Below the pieces are notes generated by a model. It was not told where the DNA came from and ran no database searches. It worked only from the letters and a program-made list of their open reading frames with translations. Shown piece after piece: positions 1 through 9,568 of a stretch of 64,000 bases of DNA. Position 1 is the first letter of the stretch. The number at the start of each line of letters is the position of its first letter. The stretch is taken from positions 14,015-78,014 of the forward strand of contig JBDQOI010000009.1 of assembly GCA_040261275.1 (NCBI GenBank). The letters run 5' to 3'. The stretch comes from UBA8752 sp040261275 (GTDB lineage: Bacteria; Bacteroidota; Bacteroidia; Flavobacteriales_D; Sanyastnellaceae). Both the position numbers and the translations under genes were made by a program.

Positions 1-3000
1 TCTTGCTACTACTGCTGTGCCGATCTCGGCAGCGACTTTGCCGGATACGGCCTCGAGCAGGAAATCGTGGCTTTCGAGGGCATCCCCGGAATGACGACCT
101 ACCGCTTCTACGTGACCACCCCCAACGCTGACGATGTCGTGAGCGCGGTGAGTGGCGACGAGGACGCTCCCACTTTGATCAACACCACAGGTTCCTTCTA
201 CCAGGACGCCTTGGGCGGCGTTTTCCCGAACGCCATCAACCCGACGCTGTTCTCATCGTTCCCCACGTTGGAGTACGACAGCTGGTTGACCATTGGTATC
301 GATCAGGCTCCAGATCTCGCAGCAGGTGAAGCCCAGGTGGGTTATGCCGAGGCCGAGAGCTGGATCACCGAATTCGAGGCGGGTCAAAACCTCGCCATCA
401 ACGGATTCTTTGGCGGTGCCTGGTACGTCACCAGTGACAACACCAACGGTGTTGCCGGTGACGACAACAAGGTGCTCATTGCCCAGATCACCACGGATGG
501 TGAATTGAGCGGACAGTTTGTGGTCCAGATTTTCCCGAACGGTCAAGGCGAAGGACTCGGCGACATCGCCACCCTGACCTTCGGACCCCACACGGACGAT
601 GTGGCTCCCACTTTCGACAACTTCCCGGCCGACGTGACCGTGGGCTGCGACGACGCACTTCCCTCGGCCGATGTGACGGCAAGCGATGATTGTTCCTCCG
701 CTACCGTGACCATGTCGGAAACGACTTCAGGAGACGGATGCCTCTCTACGGTCAGCCGCACCTACACGGCCACGGACCTCGATGGCAATACGTCCATCGA
801 TACGTGGACCATCACCGTAGTGGATGACGCCGCTCCGGTGTTCACGGCGCCTGCCGACATTACGGTGACCTGCGGTGACGACCTCGACCCGAGCAATACG
901 GGCGATGTGACCTCTGTCACCGACTGCAACACCTACACCATCACTTGGAACGACGCCCAGATCTTCAACATGGATCCCTGTGTGGGCGGTGATACCCGCG
1001 CCCGCACTTGGCGTGTGACCGATGCCTGTGGCAATGAAGCTGTGGACATCCAAGTCATCACCGTGGTGGACGGTGCGGCTCCGACGTTCGTCGAGGTACC
1101 CAACGACACCACGATTTCCTGTGACGCGTCAGTGCCGGCAACCGATGTTGTGGCAGCAGATGATTGTGGAAGTGTGACCACGACCCAGGCCGACGTGACG
1201 TTGGACGGCGAGTGCACCGGAAGCAGCACCATTGAGCGGACTTTCACCGCCACGGACCCCTGTGGAAACAGCACGACCTATGTCCAGACCATCACGGTGG
1301 CCGACACGACGGCTCCGACCTTCACGAGCGTACCCGCCGATGTGACCGTGGGCGTCTATGACGACGTACCCGTCGACATGGCAGAGGCCAGCGACAACTG
1401 CAGCAGCGCTACGGTCCTTTACAGCGATGTAATCGACGGCAGTGCCAACGACTACGCCCTGATTCACCGCACCTTCACGGCCGTGGACGCCTGTGGCAAC
1501 TCCGCTTCGGTCACCCAGACCATCACGGTGCTCGAGGTGCTGGGCTGTACTGACGGAATGGCCTGCAATTACAACGATGTGGCCACTGCCGATGATGGCA
1601 GCTGTGATTACTGTTCATGCGACGGCGTATTCCCGCCAACGGGGCCGTACAACCTGGACATCGATACCATCGAGGATGGCATCGAAGGCATGACCACCTA
1701 CCAAGTCTATCTGACGCTTGAGAATGCTGCGGATTTCGTCAGCGCCGTGACCGGTGATTCTGACAACCCCAGTTTCGTTCGCACCAGCACTTCCTTCCAT
1801 CAGGACCCCCTCGGTTCTGCCAATGCCCATGGAATCAACCCTCTCGTCGTCGACGCCTTCCCGGCCTTGGCTTATGACAGCTGGGTTTCCATTGGACTCG
1901 AGAGTGCAGCAGATGCCGCGGCAGGAGAAGGGGAGGTGAGCCTTGTAGAAGGTGAGCCTTGGGTCAACGCCTTCGAATCCGGAGGTGACCTCGATCTCAC
2001 CGGCCAGTACGGTGGCGGTTGGTTCATCTTGAACGGTGCCCAGAACGGTACGGCTGGGGAAGACCTGCGCGTCCTGCTCGGTCAGTTCACCACGGACGGC
2101 GTGTTCAGCGGTCAGCTGTACGTCCAAGTATTCCCGAACGGAGACGGATCCAACATGCAATTCCAGACGGTGCGCTGGGGTGAGCCGCAGTGCGGTTGCC
2201 AATTGGCCGACGCCTGCAACTACGATCCTTCTACCGCCTACACGGACAACGACAACTGCTTGTACCCGGCAGACTTGTACGGTGCCGACCACTTCGATTG
2301 TGACGGCAACTGCTTGAACGATACGGATCAAGACGGCGTATGCGACGAGGACGAGGTGCCCGGTTGTACCGATGAGACGGCCTGTAACTACGAGGAAGAA
2401 GCCACCGACGAAAACGGTTCCTGCACCTATCCTCCCTACGGATACGAGTGCGACGGTTCCTGCATCTCCGACACGGACAACGACGGCATCTGCGATCTGA
2501 ATGAGGTGCTGGGTTGTAACCTGCCCAACGCATGTAACTACGACAGCGCATCCACCGAGAACGACGGAAGCTGCACCTTCGATTGCTACGGTTGTACCGA
2601 TACTGGGGCTGCAAACTACCAGGCGGACGCCCTCCTCGACGATGGATCCTGCGTCTACGGTGGTTGTACGAACGCCTCTGCGTCCAACTACGACGCTACT
2701 GCGGACTTCAACGACGGTTCCTGCCAATTCACGGGTTGTACCAACCCGCAGGCCTGCAACTTCACCGTGGGGGCCAATGTGGACGACGGATCCTGCGACA
2801 CTTGGTCCTGCGCGGGCTGCACCAATCCCCTGGCTTGCAACTATGATGCTACCGCCACGCTCAACGACGGATCCTGTGAGTTCTTCGCGTGCCGAGGGTG
2901 TATGGATGCCGACGCGGTCAACTACGACGGCACGGCGACCATCGACGACGGTTCCTGCCTCTTCGGCGGATGTCTCGACCCCGCAGCGTCCAATTACGAT

Positions 3001-6000
3001 GCCACGGTGGACTTCAGCGATGGATCTTGCGATTACGAGGGTTGCACCAACCCATTGGCTTGCAACTATGACATCAATGCCACCGTCAATGATTTGTCCT
3101 GTGAATTCGAGAGTTGCGCTGGATGTATGATCACGTTCGCGTGCAACTACGATCCAGAAGCCACCATCCTTGTGGAGAGTGCTTGTGACTTCTACAGCTG
3201 CTGTGGTGATCCTGCTGCCGACAACTATGAGGCAGGCGTGGCCGATTTCCTGACCTATGGATGTACCTATGGCGGGTCTGCTCCGTCGGTCGAGTTCGTG
3301 GGCTGCGAATTGCCCTTTGCCTGCAACTTCGGCGATACCGAAAACGACTGTGAGTTCTCCTCCTGTGCCGGTTGTACCGAGGCTGGAGCCTGCAACTACG
3401 ATGCGGATGCCACCATCCCTGTCACCTGTCTCTATCCTGAGGACATTTTCGGTGTGACCTATGTGGATTGCTTGGGAGATTGCTTGACGGATGTCAACAG
3501 CAATGGCCTCTGCGACGAAACGGAGATCAGTGGTTGCACGAACACCGCTGCCTGCAACTTCGACGCCTCTGCCACATTGGATGACGGCTCCTGCGACTTG
3601 GTCAGCTGCTACGGCTGTACCGATGCTGCGGCATGCAACTATGACGATACTGCCACCCAGAACGATGGTTCCTGTGACTATGTGACCTGCTTCGGTTGTA
3701 TCGACGCCACGGCTTGCAACTACGATGCGGATGCCATCTATACCGATGGTTCCTGCTACTACGCTCCGGGTCCCTTCCTGGACTGCAATGGCGATTGCAT
3801 CAACGACGGCAACAACAATGGCATCTGCGACGAGGAAGAGACCCTCGGTTGCACGGATCTCGGTGCCTGCAACTTCGACTCCGACGCCACCTTTGACGAT
3901 GGAAGTTGTGAATTCACGAGCTGCACGGGTTGTACCAATGCGACGGCCTGCAACTATGACGCCAGCGCCTCCATCAACGACGGTTCCTGTGAGTTCACGA
4001 GCTGCCTCGGATGCATGAATGCTGAGGCCTGCAACTATGATGAGACAGCGACCCAGAGCGACGGAAGTTGCACATTCCCGGCTCCTGAATACGACTGCGA
4101 CGGCAACTGCCTCGTGGACACTGACGGCGACGGCATTTGTGACGCCTTCGACGGCAACTTCAGCGGATGTATGGACCCGATTGCCTGTAACTACGCTCCG
4201 TTGGCGGATGAAGATGACGGTTCCTGCGATTTCTGCAGCTGTGCCGGATTCACCACCGACATGCCCGAGTACGGTGTGGAGATCGAGGAGTACGCCACCA
4301 ACGGCATCTCCGGCTACACGACCTACCGCGTCTACATCACCACCCCGAACGCGACCGACAAGGTCAGCGCGGTGACGGGCCAGAGCGCCAACCCCACCTA
4401 CGTGGAGACCACAGGCGACTTCTACCAGCACCCCAACGGAGGGGTCTTCCCGAACGGCATCAACCCGATCCTGTACGACTTCGTCCCCGAAATCGAGTAC
4501 GACAGCTGGTTCACCATCGGCATCGACGCTGCACCAGTCAGTGCCCTCGGACAAGGCAACATCCAAGGCCTGCCCGAGCCCGAGCCTTGGAGCTCTGTGT
4601 TTGAAACCGGTTCCGGCTTCAGCATCGATGACATCATTGGCTCCGGTTGGTTCGTCAACCCCGACGTGTCCAACGGTCTCGCCGGTGACGACCAAAAGGT
4701 CCTGCTCGCCCAGTTGACCACCAACGGTGAGCTCAGCGGACAGTTTTACGTGCAGGTGTTCCCCGAGGGCAACAACCTGAACCAAGAGCGCGTGACGTTG
4801 ACCTTCGGCGGAAGCCAGTGCGGTTGCACCGACACCGAGGCTTGTAACTACTCCGCCAGTGCCATCATAGACGACGAGAGCTGCTATTACCCGCAGTTCG
4901 GCTACGGCTGTGATGACGTCTGCTTGTTCGACAACGAGGCACCCCAGTTCACGGAGATTCCGGAGGACACGCAGGTCAGCTGTACCGCCGACATCAGCGT
5001 GGTCATGCCCGCCGCTACGGACAACTGCGACCAGGACTTGACTTTCACATACAACGACGAGATCGTGGACGGTCCCTGCGGTGAGACGTACGACATCATC
5101 CGTACCTACATTGTCACGGACGACTTCGGCTATGCCGATACCGTCTCACACGTGATCCAAGTTGTGGACGAGCAGGCTCCCATCTTCACGAACGTTCCCG
5201 CCGCTGCCACCATTGAGTGCGGCAGCCCGCTGCCCACCAACCAGGCAGTGGCTGTGGACAACTGCAACGGAGTCACCATTACCCATACCGACGAAATGAC
5301 CGTCGTGGGTTGTGGCAACTCCGGCACCCTTGTTCGGACATGGTTCGCTGAGGATGCCTGCGGCAACGTGAACACGGCGACGACGACCTACACCATCACG
5401 GATACGACGGCCCCGGTCATCACCGATGTCCCTGCTGATGTGACCATCGGCTGCGAAGAGGATTACGACTTCCCGAGCCCGACGGCATCCGATGGCTGCG
5501 GCGATGTGAGTCTCACTGAGGAATTGACGGTGATCGAGGGGGCTTGTGCCAACAGCTACGCGCTCGTCCGGACGTTCACGGCCATCGACGCCTGCGGCAA
5601 CTTTGCCCAGGAGGTCCAGAGCGTGACGGTCATCGACGATGACGCTCCGGTCTTCGCTGGCTTGCCCGCCGACCTGACGCTCGAGTGCGGAGAGGCCATC
5701 CCCGCCACGGCTGTGACAGCAGACGATGCCTGTGCCGGCACCATGGATGTGACTTACACCGACAACGAGGTGACCGTGGACGCCTGCCAGTACCAGGTGG
5801 TTCGCACCTTCGCTGCCACGGATTCCTGCGGCAACACCGCTACGCACGATTGGACCATCACGTTCGAGGACACGACGGCTCCGACCTTTACGGCTCCTGC
5901 CGATGTGACCTTGGATTGTTCCACCGATCCGGCTCCTGCCAACGCGGGTGACGTGACCGATGCGGCGGATGTATGCGATGCAGCTCCGTCTGTGACCTAT

Positions 6001-8841
6001 ACGGACGTCGTGACCGACGGTGTGTTCTCCTTGGACGGCATGACAGCTGACTTCCGCGTGGAGCTTCGCCTGGACAACCTCCCGGCCTTCCCGCGCGTGC
6101 TGGAGGCCACCGGCGTCAACATCGGCAGTGGCATGGAGTTGACCTTGGACGACCAGACCTCCAACCCGCTCAACCTGCGCGGCGCCTTGGAAGTAGATGT
6201 GACTGGCAACCAGATTGCCTTGAGTGTTGCAGACGTCGTCGGTTCTGAGAGCTACGACTTCATCGAAGTGCGCATCAGCAACATCTCTGGTGCCGGAATC
6301 GTAGGTGCCAACCTCGACATGGGCGGCCTGCTTGCCGACGCCACCGCAGCAGATTGGACCGTGACGACGCTCGCCAACGAGATCGTTCTGACCCTCGACG
6401 AGGTGGCGGGAAGCACCATGGCCATCGTGGACGGCGGAGCCGCTTCCATGGCGGCGTTGAGCCCCATCAATTGCTTGACGAACAACGTCATCACCCGTAG
6501 CTGGACGGTGACGGATGCTTGCGGCAACAGCACGACGGCCGATCAGACGATCATCCTCGAGGACATGACCGCTCCAGACTTTGACTTCACGCCTGCCGAC
6601 CAGACGTTGGACTGCGCTGCGGACTACACGTTGGAAATGGCCACGGCCACCGATGCATGCACGGGCGTTACGGTAACCTATACCGACAGCGAGTCCTTCC
6701 CTTGTGATGGAGGCCGCGTCATTGAGCGCACGTTCACGGCAGTGGATGGCTGCGGCAACAGCAGCACCCACATGCAGACCATCTCCTTCATCGATACGAC
6801 AGCACCGACATTTACCAGCACGCCCGACGACCTTTCGCTCGAGTGCAGCGAGGACTTGCCGGTAACTTCTGCTGAGGCTTCCGACGACTGCGGTTCCGTG
6901 ACCGTCACTTACGCCGATGAGACGGTGGCAGGAAACTGCACGGGCAACTACACGGTATTGCGCACGTTCACGGCCGAGGATGGTTGTGGCAACAGCAGCA
7001 CCCATGTTCAGACCATCGAGTTCACCGACACGACGGCTCCTGTCGTGCTCTCCGCTCCCGCGGATACCAGCTACGAGGTCTTCGCCGGTCAGACCATTCC
7101 TGTGGAATGGCCGGAGGCAGAAGATGCCTGTGGTACGGTCAGCACTTCCTTCGTGGATGTGTGCACCGAACAGGGGCTCGGGGGGTATACCGCCATCCGC
7201 ACGTTCACCATCACCGACGATTGTGGCAACAGCAGCGAGGTTACGCAGACGGTCAATGTGACCTTCTCACTCGGATGCGACGACCCTGCTGCCATCAACT
7301 ACGATCCGCAGGCCATGGCCGGCGACGGTTCCTGTCTCTATGCCGGTTGTACCGATCCGCAGGCATTGAACTTCAACCCCCTCGCTGATGAGGACGACGG
7401 TTCATGTCTGGTGGCCACCATCATCGGATGTACCGACCCGTCTGCCTGCAACTATTTCGAGGCCGCCAACGCTGACGATGGTTCCTGTGACTACTGCAGC
7501 TGCTTGAGCGCACCCGTCATTGACGGATACAGCGTGAGCTTGGAGACGGTGGCCGTGGACGGCGTTCCGGGCATGACAACCTATCAGTTGTACGTGACCA
7601 TGGTCAACCCGACGGACGTGCTCTCCAGTGTTGTGGGAGAGAATGGCCTGGAGACCTACATCAATACGACGACGTCCTTCTACCAGGATCCCTTCGGTGG
7701 TGCCCTGGCGCAGAATGTGAATCCCATCCTGTTCGGTATTGCCCCACAGCTCGCCTATGACAGCTGGGTCACGATTGGATTGGACGGCACTCCTGATGCC
7801 TTGGCTGGTGAGATCGAGGTGACGGCGGTGGAGAGTTCCGGTGCCAACTGGATTGCCCCGTTCGAAGCCGGCGGCAACATCGCCATCGATGGCGAGTTCG
7901 GCGGTGCGTGGTTCACACTCAATGGAGCGACGAACGCTGTGGCAGGGGATGACCTGCAGGTGTTGCTCGGTCAGTTCACCACGAACGGCTCCTTGAGCGG
8001 ACAAATCAGCCTGCAGATTTTCCCAGAGGGCAACGGAGACAATGACATGGTCATCACCTTCCCCATCGGAAACAGCTCTTGTGGATGCACCGATTTGGCG
8101 GCCTGCAACTACAACGACCTCGCGTCCAGCGACGACGGCAGCTGTGAGTACCCCGGTGTCTACGAATGCGATGGAACCACCTGTGTCAATGACACCGACA
8201 ATGACGGCATCTGCGACGAGAACGAGGTGCCCGGTTGCACGGACCCAACGGCCTTGAACTATTCTGCTGGCGCCTCGGATGACGACGGTTCCTGCTTGAT
8301 CCTCGGATGTATGGACCCGAATGCCGAGAACTACGATGAGCTGGCGAACACCGAAGGCAACTGTACCTACCCTCAGGAAGGTTGTACCGATGCAGCTGCG
8401 GTGAACTATGACGCCTCTGCCTTGGTGGATGATGGGTCTTGCCTGTTCCTGGGCTGTATGGACCCGGAGGCCGACAACTACGACGCGAACGCCAACGTGC
8501 AGGGCTTCTGCTCTTACCCGACGGAGGGCTGTACCGATGCGAGCGCGGCCAACTACAACGACGCGGCCTTGATCGACGACGGTTCCTGTCTCTACCCGGG
8601 ATGTACGGACCCGACGGCGTTGAACTACGATCCCTCAGCCAACTTCGATTCCGGTTGCATCCTTCCCTTGGTCGGTTGCACGGATCCGCAGGCGGAGAAC
8701 TACAACCCGCTCGCCAACACCAACGACGGCAGCTGTGAGTACACGCCGCCTTGCCCGGGTGACCTGAATGGCGACGGAACGATCAACATCAACGACCTCC
8801 TCGACTTCTTCCAGATATACGGATCCGACTGCCCGGAGTAA
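1..8841 (+). CDS. Giant secreted Cys-rich repeat protein, 5' truncated
   Basis: The frame is open from base 1, so the true start lies outside the window; at least 2,946 residues are visible. The protein is a mosaic of three parts. There are four copies of a YDSWxTIG-type module. About 34 short Cys repeats follow the pattern C[TM]DxxACNYD...DGSC, some with EF-hand/thrombospondin-3-like DTDGDGICDE spacers. There are twelve HYR-like immunoglobulin-fold repeats (TAPxFTxxPADVTxxC ... TDxCGNS). The last residues form a dockerin-like calcium loop (GDLNGDGTININDLLDFF) ending in a Cys-containing tail. No T9SS C-terminal sorting domain of the kind in the other secreted proteins here is visible. Role is inferred only: a surface adhesin or matrix protein stabilised by disulfides and calcium. 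A strong terminator follows the stop. Confidence 0.9.
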   Translation, partial: SCYYCCADLGSDFAGYGLEQEIVAFEGIPGMTTYRFYVTTPNADDVVSAVSGDEDAPTLINTTGSFYQDALGGVFPNAINPTLFSSFPTLEYDSWLTIGIDQAPDLAAGEAQVGYAEAESWITEFEAGQNLAINGFFGGAWYVTSDNTNGVAGDDNKVLIAQITTDGELSGQFVVQIFPNGQGEGLGDIATLTFGPHTDDVAPTFDNFPADVTVGCDDALPSADVTASDDCSSATVTMSETTSGDGCLSTVSRTYTATDLDGNTSIDTWTITVVDDAAPVFTAPADITVTCGDDLDPSNTGDVTSVTDCNTYTITWNDAQIFNMDPCVGGDTRARTWRVTDACGNEAVDIQVITVVDGAAPTFVEVPNDTTISCDASVPATDVVAADDCGSVTTTQADVTLDGECTGSSTIERTFTATDPCGNSTTYVQTITVADTTAPTFTSVPADVTVGVYDDVPVDMAEASDNCSSATVLYSDVIDGSANDYALIHRTFTAVDACGNSASVTQTITVLEVLGCTDGMACNYNDVATADDGSCDYCSCDGVFPPTGPYNLDIDTIEDGIEGMTTYQVYLTLENAADFVSAVTGDSDNPSFVRTSTSFHQDPLGSANAHGINPLVVDAFPALAYDSWVSIGLESAADAAAGEGEVSLVEGEPWVNAFESGGDLDLTGQYGGGWFILNGAQNGTAGEDLRVLLGQFTTDGVFSGQLYVQVFPNGDGSNMQFQTVRWGEPQCGCQLADACNYDPSTAYTDNDNCLYPADLYGADHFDCDGNCLNDTDQDGVCDEDEVPGCTDETACNYEEEATDENGSCTYPPYGYECDGSCISDTDNDGICDLNEVLGCNLPNACNYDSASTENDGSCTFDCYGCTDTGAANYQADALLDDGSCVYGGCTNASASNYDATADFNDGSCQFTGCTNPQACNFTVGANVDDGSCDTWSCAGCTNPLACNYDATATLNDGSCEFFACRGCMDADAVNYDGTATIDDGSCLFGGCLDPAASNYDATVDFSDGSCDYEGCTNPLACNYDINATVNDLSCEFESCAGCMITFACNYDPEATILVESACDFYSCCGDPAADNYEAGVADFLTYGCTYGGSAPSVEFVGCELPFACNFGDTENDCEFSSCAGCTEAGACNYDADATIPVTCLYPEDIFGVTYVDCLGDCLTDVNSNGLCDETEISGCTNTAACNFDASATLDDGSCDLVSCYGCTDAAACNYDDTATQNDGSCDYVTCFGCIDATACNYDADAIYTDGSCYYAPGPFLDCNGDCINDGNNNGICDEEETLGCTDLGACNFDSDATFDDGSCEFTSCTGCTNATACNYDASASINDGSCEFTSCLGCMNAEACNYDETATQSDGSCTFPAPEYDCDGNCLVDTDGDGICDAFDGNFSGCMDPIACNYAPLADEDDGSCDFCSCAGFTTDMPEYGVEIEEYATNGISGYTTYRVYITTPNATDKVSAVTGQSANPTYVETTGDFYQHPNGGVFPNGINPILYDFVPEIEYDSWFTIGIDAAPVSALGQGNIQGLPEPEPWSSVFETGSGFSIDDIIGSGWFVNPDVSNGLAGDDQKVLLAQLTTNGELSGQFYVQVFPEGNNLNQERVTLTFGGSQCGCTDTEACNYSASAIIDDESCYYPQFGYGCDDVCLFDNEAPQFTEIPEDTQVSCTADISVVMPAATDNCDQDLTFTYNDEIVDGPCGETYDIIRTYIVTDDFGYADTVSHVIQVVDEQAPIFTNVPAAATIECGSPLPTNQAVAVDNCNGVTITHTDEMTVVGCGNSGTLVRTWFAEDACGNVNTATTTYTITDTTAPVITDVPADVTIGCEEDYDFPSPTASDGCGDVSLTEELTVIEGACANSYALVRTFTAIDACGNFAQEVQSVTVIDDDAPVFAGLPADLTLECGEAIPATAVTADDACAGTMDVTYTDNEVTVDACQYQVVRTFAATDSCGNTATHDWTITFEDTTAPTFTAPADVTLDCSTDPAPANAGDVTDAADVCDAAPSVTYTDVVTDGVFSLDGMTADFRVELRLDNLPAFPRVLEATGVNIGSGMELTLDDQTSNPLNLRGALEVDVTGNQIALSVADVVGSESYDFIEVRISNISGAGIVGANLDMGGLLADATAADWTVTTLANEIVLTLDEVAGSTMAIVDGGAASMAALSPINCLTNNVITRSWTVTDACGNSTTADQTIILEDMTAPDFDFTPADQTLDCAADYTLEMATATDACTGVTVTYTDSESFPCDGGRVIERTFTAVDGCGNSSTHMQTISFIDTTAPTFTSTPDDLSLECSEDLPVTSAEASDDCGSVTVTYADETVAGNCTGNYTVLRTFTAEDGCGNSSTHVQTIEFTDTTAPVVLSAPADTSYEVFAGQTIPVEWPEAEDACGTVSTSFVDVCTEQGLGGYTAIRTFTITDDCGNSSEVTQTVNVTFSLGCDDPAAINYDPQAMAGDGSCLYAGCTDPQALNFNPLADEDDGSCLVATIIGCTDPSACNYFEAANADDGSCDYCSCLSAPVIDGYSVSLETVAVDGVPGMTTYQLYVTMVNPTDVLSSVVGENGLETYINTTTSFYQDPFGGALAQNVNPILFGIAPQLAYDSWVTIGLDGTPDALAGEIEVTAVESSGANWIAPFEAGGNIAIDGEFGGAWFTLNGATNAVAGDDLQVLLGQFTTNGSLSGQISLQIFPEGNGDNDMVITFPIGNSSCGCTDLAACNYNDLASSDDGSCEYPGVYECDGTTCVNDTDNDGICDENEVPGCTDPTALNYSAGASDDDGSCLILGCMDPNAENYDELANTEGNCTYPQEGCTDAAAVNYDASALVDDGSCLFLGCMDPEADNYDANANVQGFCSYPTEGCTDASAANYNDAALIDDGSCLYPGCTDPTALNYDPSANFDSGCILPLVGCTDPQAENYNPLANTNDGSCEYTPPCPGDLNGDGTININDLLDFFQIYGSDCPE
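64..594 (+). repeat. YDSW module copy 1
   Basis: This is the first of seven copies in the window of an unrecognised module of about 165-190 residues. Landmarks in order are GMTTYRFYVTT, SAVSGD, FYQD, INP, YDSWLTIG, AGE, GGAWY, NGVAGDD, QITTDGELSGQ and QIFPNG. It lies at the visible N-terminal side of the giant protein and leads directly into HYR repeats. Confidence 0.8.
598..1536 (+). repeat. HYR-like repeat block 1 (4 copies)
   Basis: Four tandem HYR-like beta-sandwich repeats of about 78 residues each. Each opens with AAPxF or TAPTF, continues with PADVT and a Cys, and closes with a RTFTAxDxCGN motif and an ITV strand. HYR repeats are extracellular immunoglobulin-like folds; a stalk or spacer role is inferred. 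Confidence 0.8.
1663..2190 (+). repeat. YDSW module copy 2
   Basis: Second copy of the module, with GMTTYQVYLT, SAVTGD, YDSWVSIG, GGGWF, NGTAGED, GQFTTDG and QVFPNG. A Cys repeat lies on each side of it. Confidence 0.8.
2194..4254 (+). repeat. Array of about 21 Cys-rich repeats
   Basis: Tandem repeats of about 24-30 residues of the form GCTDxxACNYDxxATxxDGSC, several extended by a Cys-containing EF-hand-like spacer (DCDGNCxNDTDxDGxCDExE). At the DNA level they are imperfect direct repeats built around GGTTGTACC and TGCAACTA(C/T)GA. Members such as those near 3180-3340 are degenerate. Each unit probably forms local disulfides (inference). Confidence 0.85.
4276..4818 (+). repeat. YDSW module copy 3
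   Basis: Third copy, with GYTTYRVYITT, SAVTGQ, FYQH, YDSWFTIG, NGLAGDD, QLTTNGELSGQ and QVFPEG. It is preceded by the CSC end of one Cys repeat and followed by another. Confidence 0.8.
4933..7266 (+). repeat. HYR-like repeat block 2 (8 copies)
   Basis: Eight tandem HYR-like repeats of about 78 residues, most with a DTTAPxF junction. The fifth is interrupted by about 145-150 foreign residues (about 6019-6465). The eighth is divergent and lacks the first Cys. Confidence 0.8.
7533..8073 (+). repeat. YDSW module copy 4
   Basis: Fourth copy, with GMTTYQLYVTM, SSVVGE, FYQDPFGG, YDSWVTIGLD, GGAWFTLNG, GQFTTNGSLSGQ and QIFPEG. Cys repeats lie on both sides. Confidence 0.8.
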
Positions 8842-8888
8842 TCGAAACGAGTTAAGCCGGACACCACTCCTTGTTGGGGGTTGGATGG

Positions 8889-8917
8889 AAAGGGGTGCCC
8901 AAATCGGGTGCCCCTTT
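8889..8917 (+). terminator. Intrinsic terminator after the giant gene
   Basis: A 12-bp stem (AAAGGGGTGCCC with GGGTGCCCCTTT, two G-U wobbles), a 5-base loop and a pyrimidine-rich tail. It lies 48 bases after the stop codon. Confidence 0.75.
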
Positions 8918-8931
8918 CTCATTCCGCGCGG

Positions 8932-8939
8932 TACCTTCG
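8932..8939 (+). promoter_or_regulatory. -7-like element TACCTTCG
   Basis: It matches the Bacteroidota -7 consensus TAnnTTTG at 7 of 8 positions counting the free ones. It ends only 4 bases (CCGC) before the ATG at 8944, so a transcript from it would be almost leaderless. No clear -33 element is seen. Confidence 0.5.
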
Positions 8940-8943
8940 CCGC

Positions 8944-9216
8944 ATGCAGGATTCCGACTTTGACGGTCTCAGAAAACAGCTCGATGAGCACCACGACTGG
9001 CCGTCGGAATACATGTTCAAGTTCATTGCTCCAAACCTTGCGGACCAGGTGGAGGCGGTGCTATCGGTGTTTCCAACGGATGTCCGGGTGGACCGCAGGG
9101 AAAGTGGAGGAGGGAAGTATATCGCTTTGACCATCCGCGAGGTCATGGACAATGCGGAAGGCGTCTTCGATCGCTATCGTGCAGTGCACGCCATTGGTGG
9201 CATCTTTGCCCTCTGA
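8944..9216 (+). CDS. DUF493 (YbeD-like) small protein
   Basis: 90 residues from the ATG at 8944. An upstream in-frame start at 8881 would run through the terminator and promoter element, so it is rejected. Length and layout fit DUF493: an N-terminal acidic stretch, then WPSEYMFKFI, a central strand-helix with VFPTDVRVDRRESGGGKYIALTI, and a C-terminal YRAVHAIGG. DUF493 proteins have a ferredoxin-like, ACT-resembling fold and are thought to be regulatory; the partner is unknown. The next gene starts 10 bases downstream, so they are probably co-transcribed. Confidence 0.7.
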   Translation: MQDSDFDGLRKQLDEHHDWPSEYMFKFIAPNLADQVEAVLSVFPTDVRVDRRESGGGKYIALTIREVMDNAEGVFDRYRAVHAIGGIFAL

Positions 9217-9226
9217 AGCCCATTTC

Positions 9227-9559
9227 ATGCATACGCTGGATCTGCTTTCCCAAGTTCTTTTTGTCGGCCTCATGGCCATGTTCCTTTACGTTCTGTACAA
9301 GCGATTCGTGCGGATGATATCGCAGGATAGGCTTCAGGGCAACTACGCAAAAGTGGTCCGTTGTGACTGGGAGTCCACAGGACTGGCCGTTGCCATAGAA
9401 TCGGAAGGCCCCGTGCAATGCACCGTCAGTTGGAGCGGCGGCGACATGAAGCTCGAGAGCCCGGGAGGGCGTTACGATCAGGAGATTGTCGTCAGGGGTA
9501 TGTGTCCGGATGAGGTCACGTTCACCTTCGACAATCAAGTGGTGCGCCGGAAGTTGTAA
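9227..9559 (+). CDS. Small single-pass membrane protein, unknown
   Basis: 110 residues from the ATG at 9227, just after the DUF493 gene. An earlier in-frame start at 9152 lies inside that gene and is less likely. Residues about 5-25 form one hydrophobic helix (LLSQVLFVGLMAMFLYVLY) followed by basic residues, so the C-terminal part is probably cytoplasmic. The remainder looks like a small all-beta domain (VAIESEGPVQCTVSW ... EVTFTFDNQVV). I do not recognise a family. It converges on argS, with 9 bases between the stop codons. Confidence 0.6.
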   Translation: MHTLDLLSQVLFVGLMAMFLYVLYKRFVRMISQDRLQGNYAKVVRCDWESTGLAVAIESEGPVQCTVSWSGGDMKLESPGGRYDQEIVVRGMCPDEVTFTFDNQVVRRKL

Positions 9560-9568
9560 GCCGGGAGC

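Noticed and set aside
2194..4254. Regular DNA repeats that might be read as a CRISPR array
   Set aside because: The repeats are in frame, imperfect and encode Cys-rich protein units; there are no unique spacers of constant length and no cas genes.
1615..4785. A 1,056-residue open frame on the minus strand across the giant gene
   Set aside because: It is a shadow of the Cys-repeat coding strand. The composition is low-complexity Val/Gly/Ala/Thr with no domain, and it lies wholly within a well-supported gene.
5146..7005. A 619-residue open frame on the minus strand across HYR block 2
   Set aside because: Antisense shadow of the HYR repeats; biased composition and no recognisable motif or signal.
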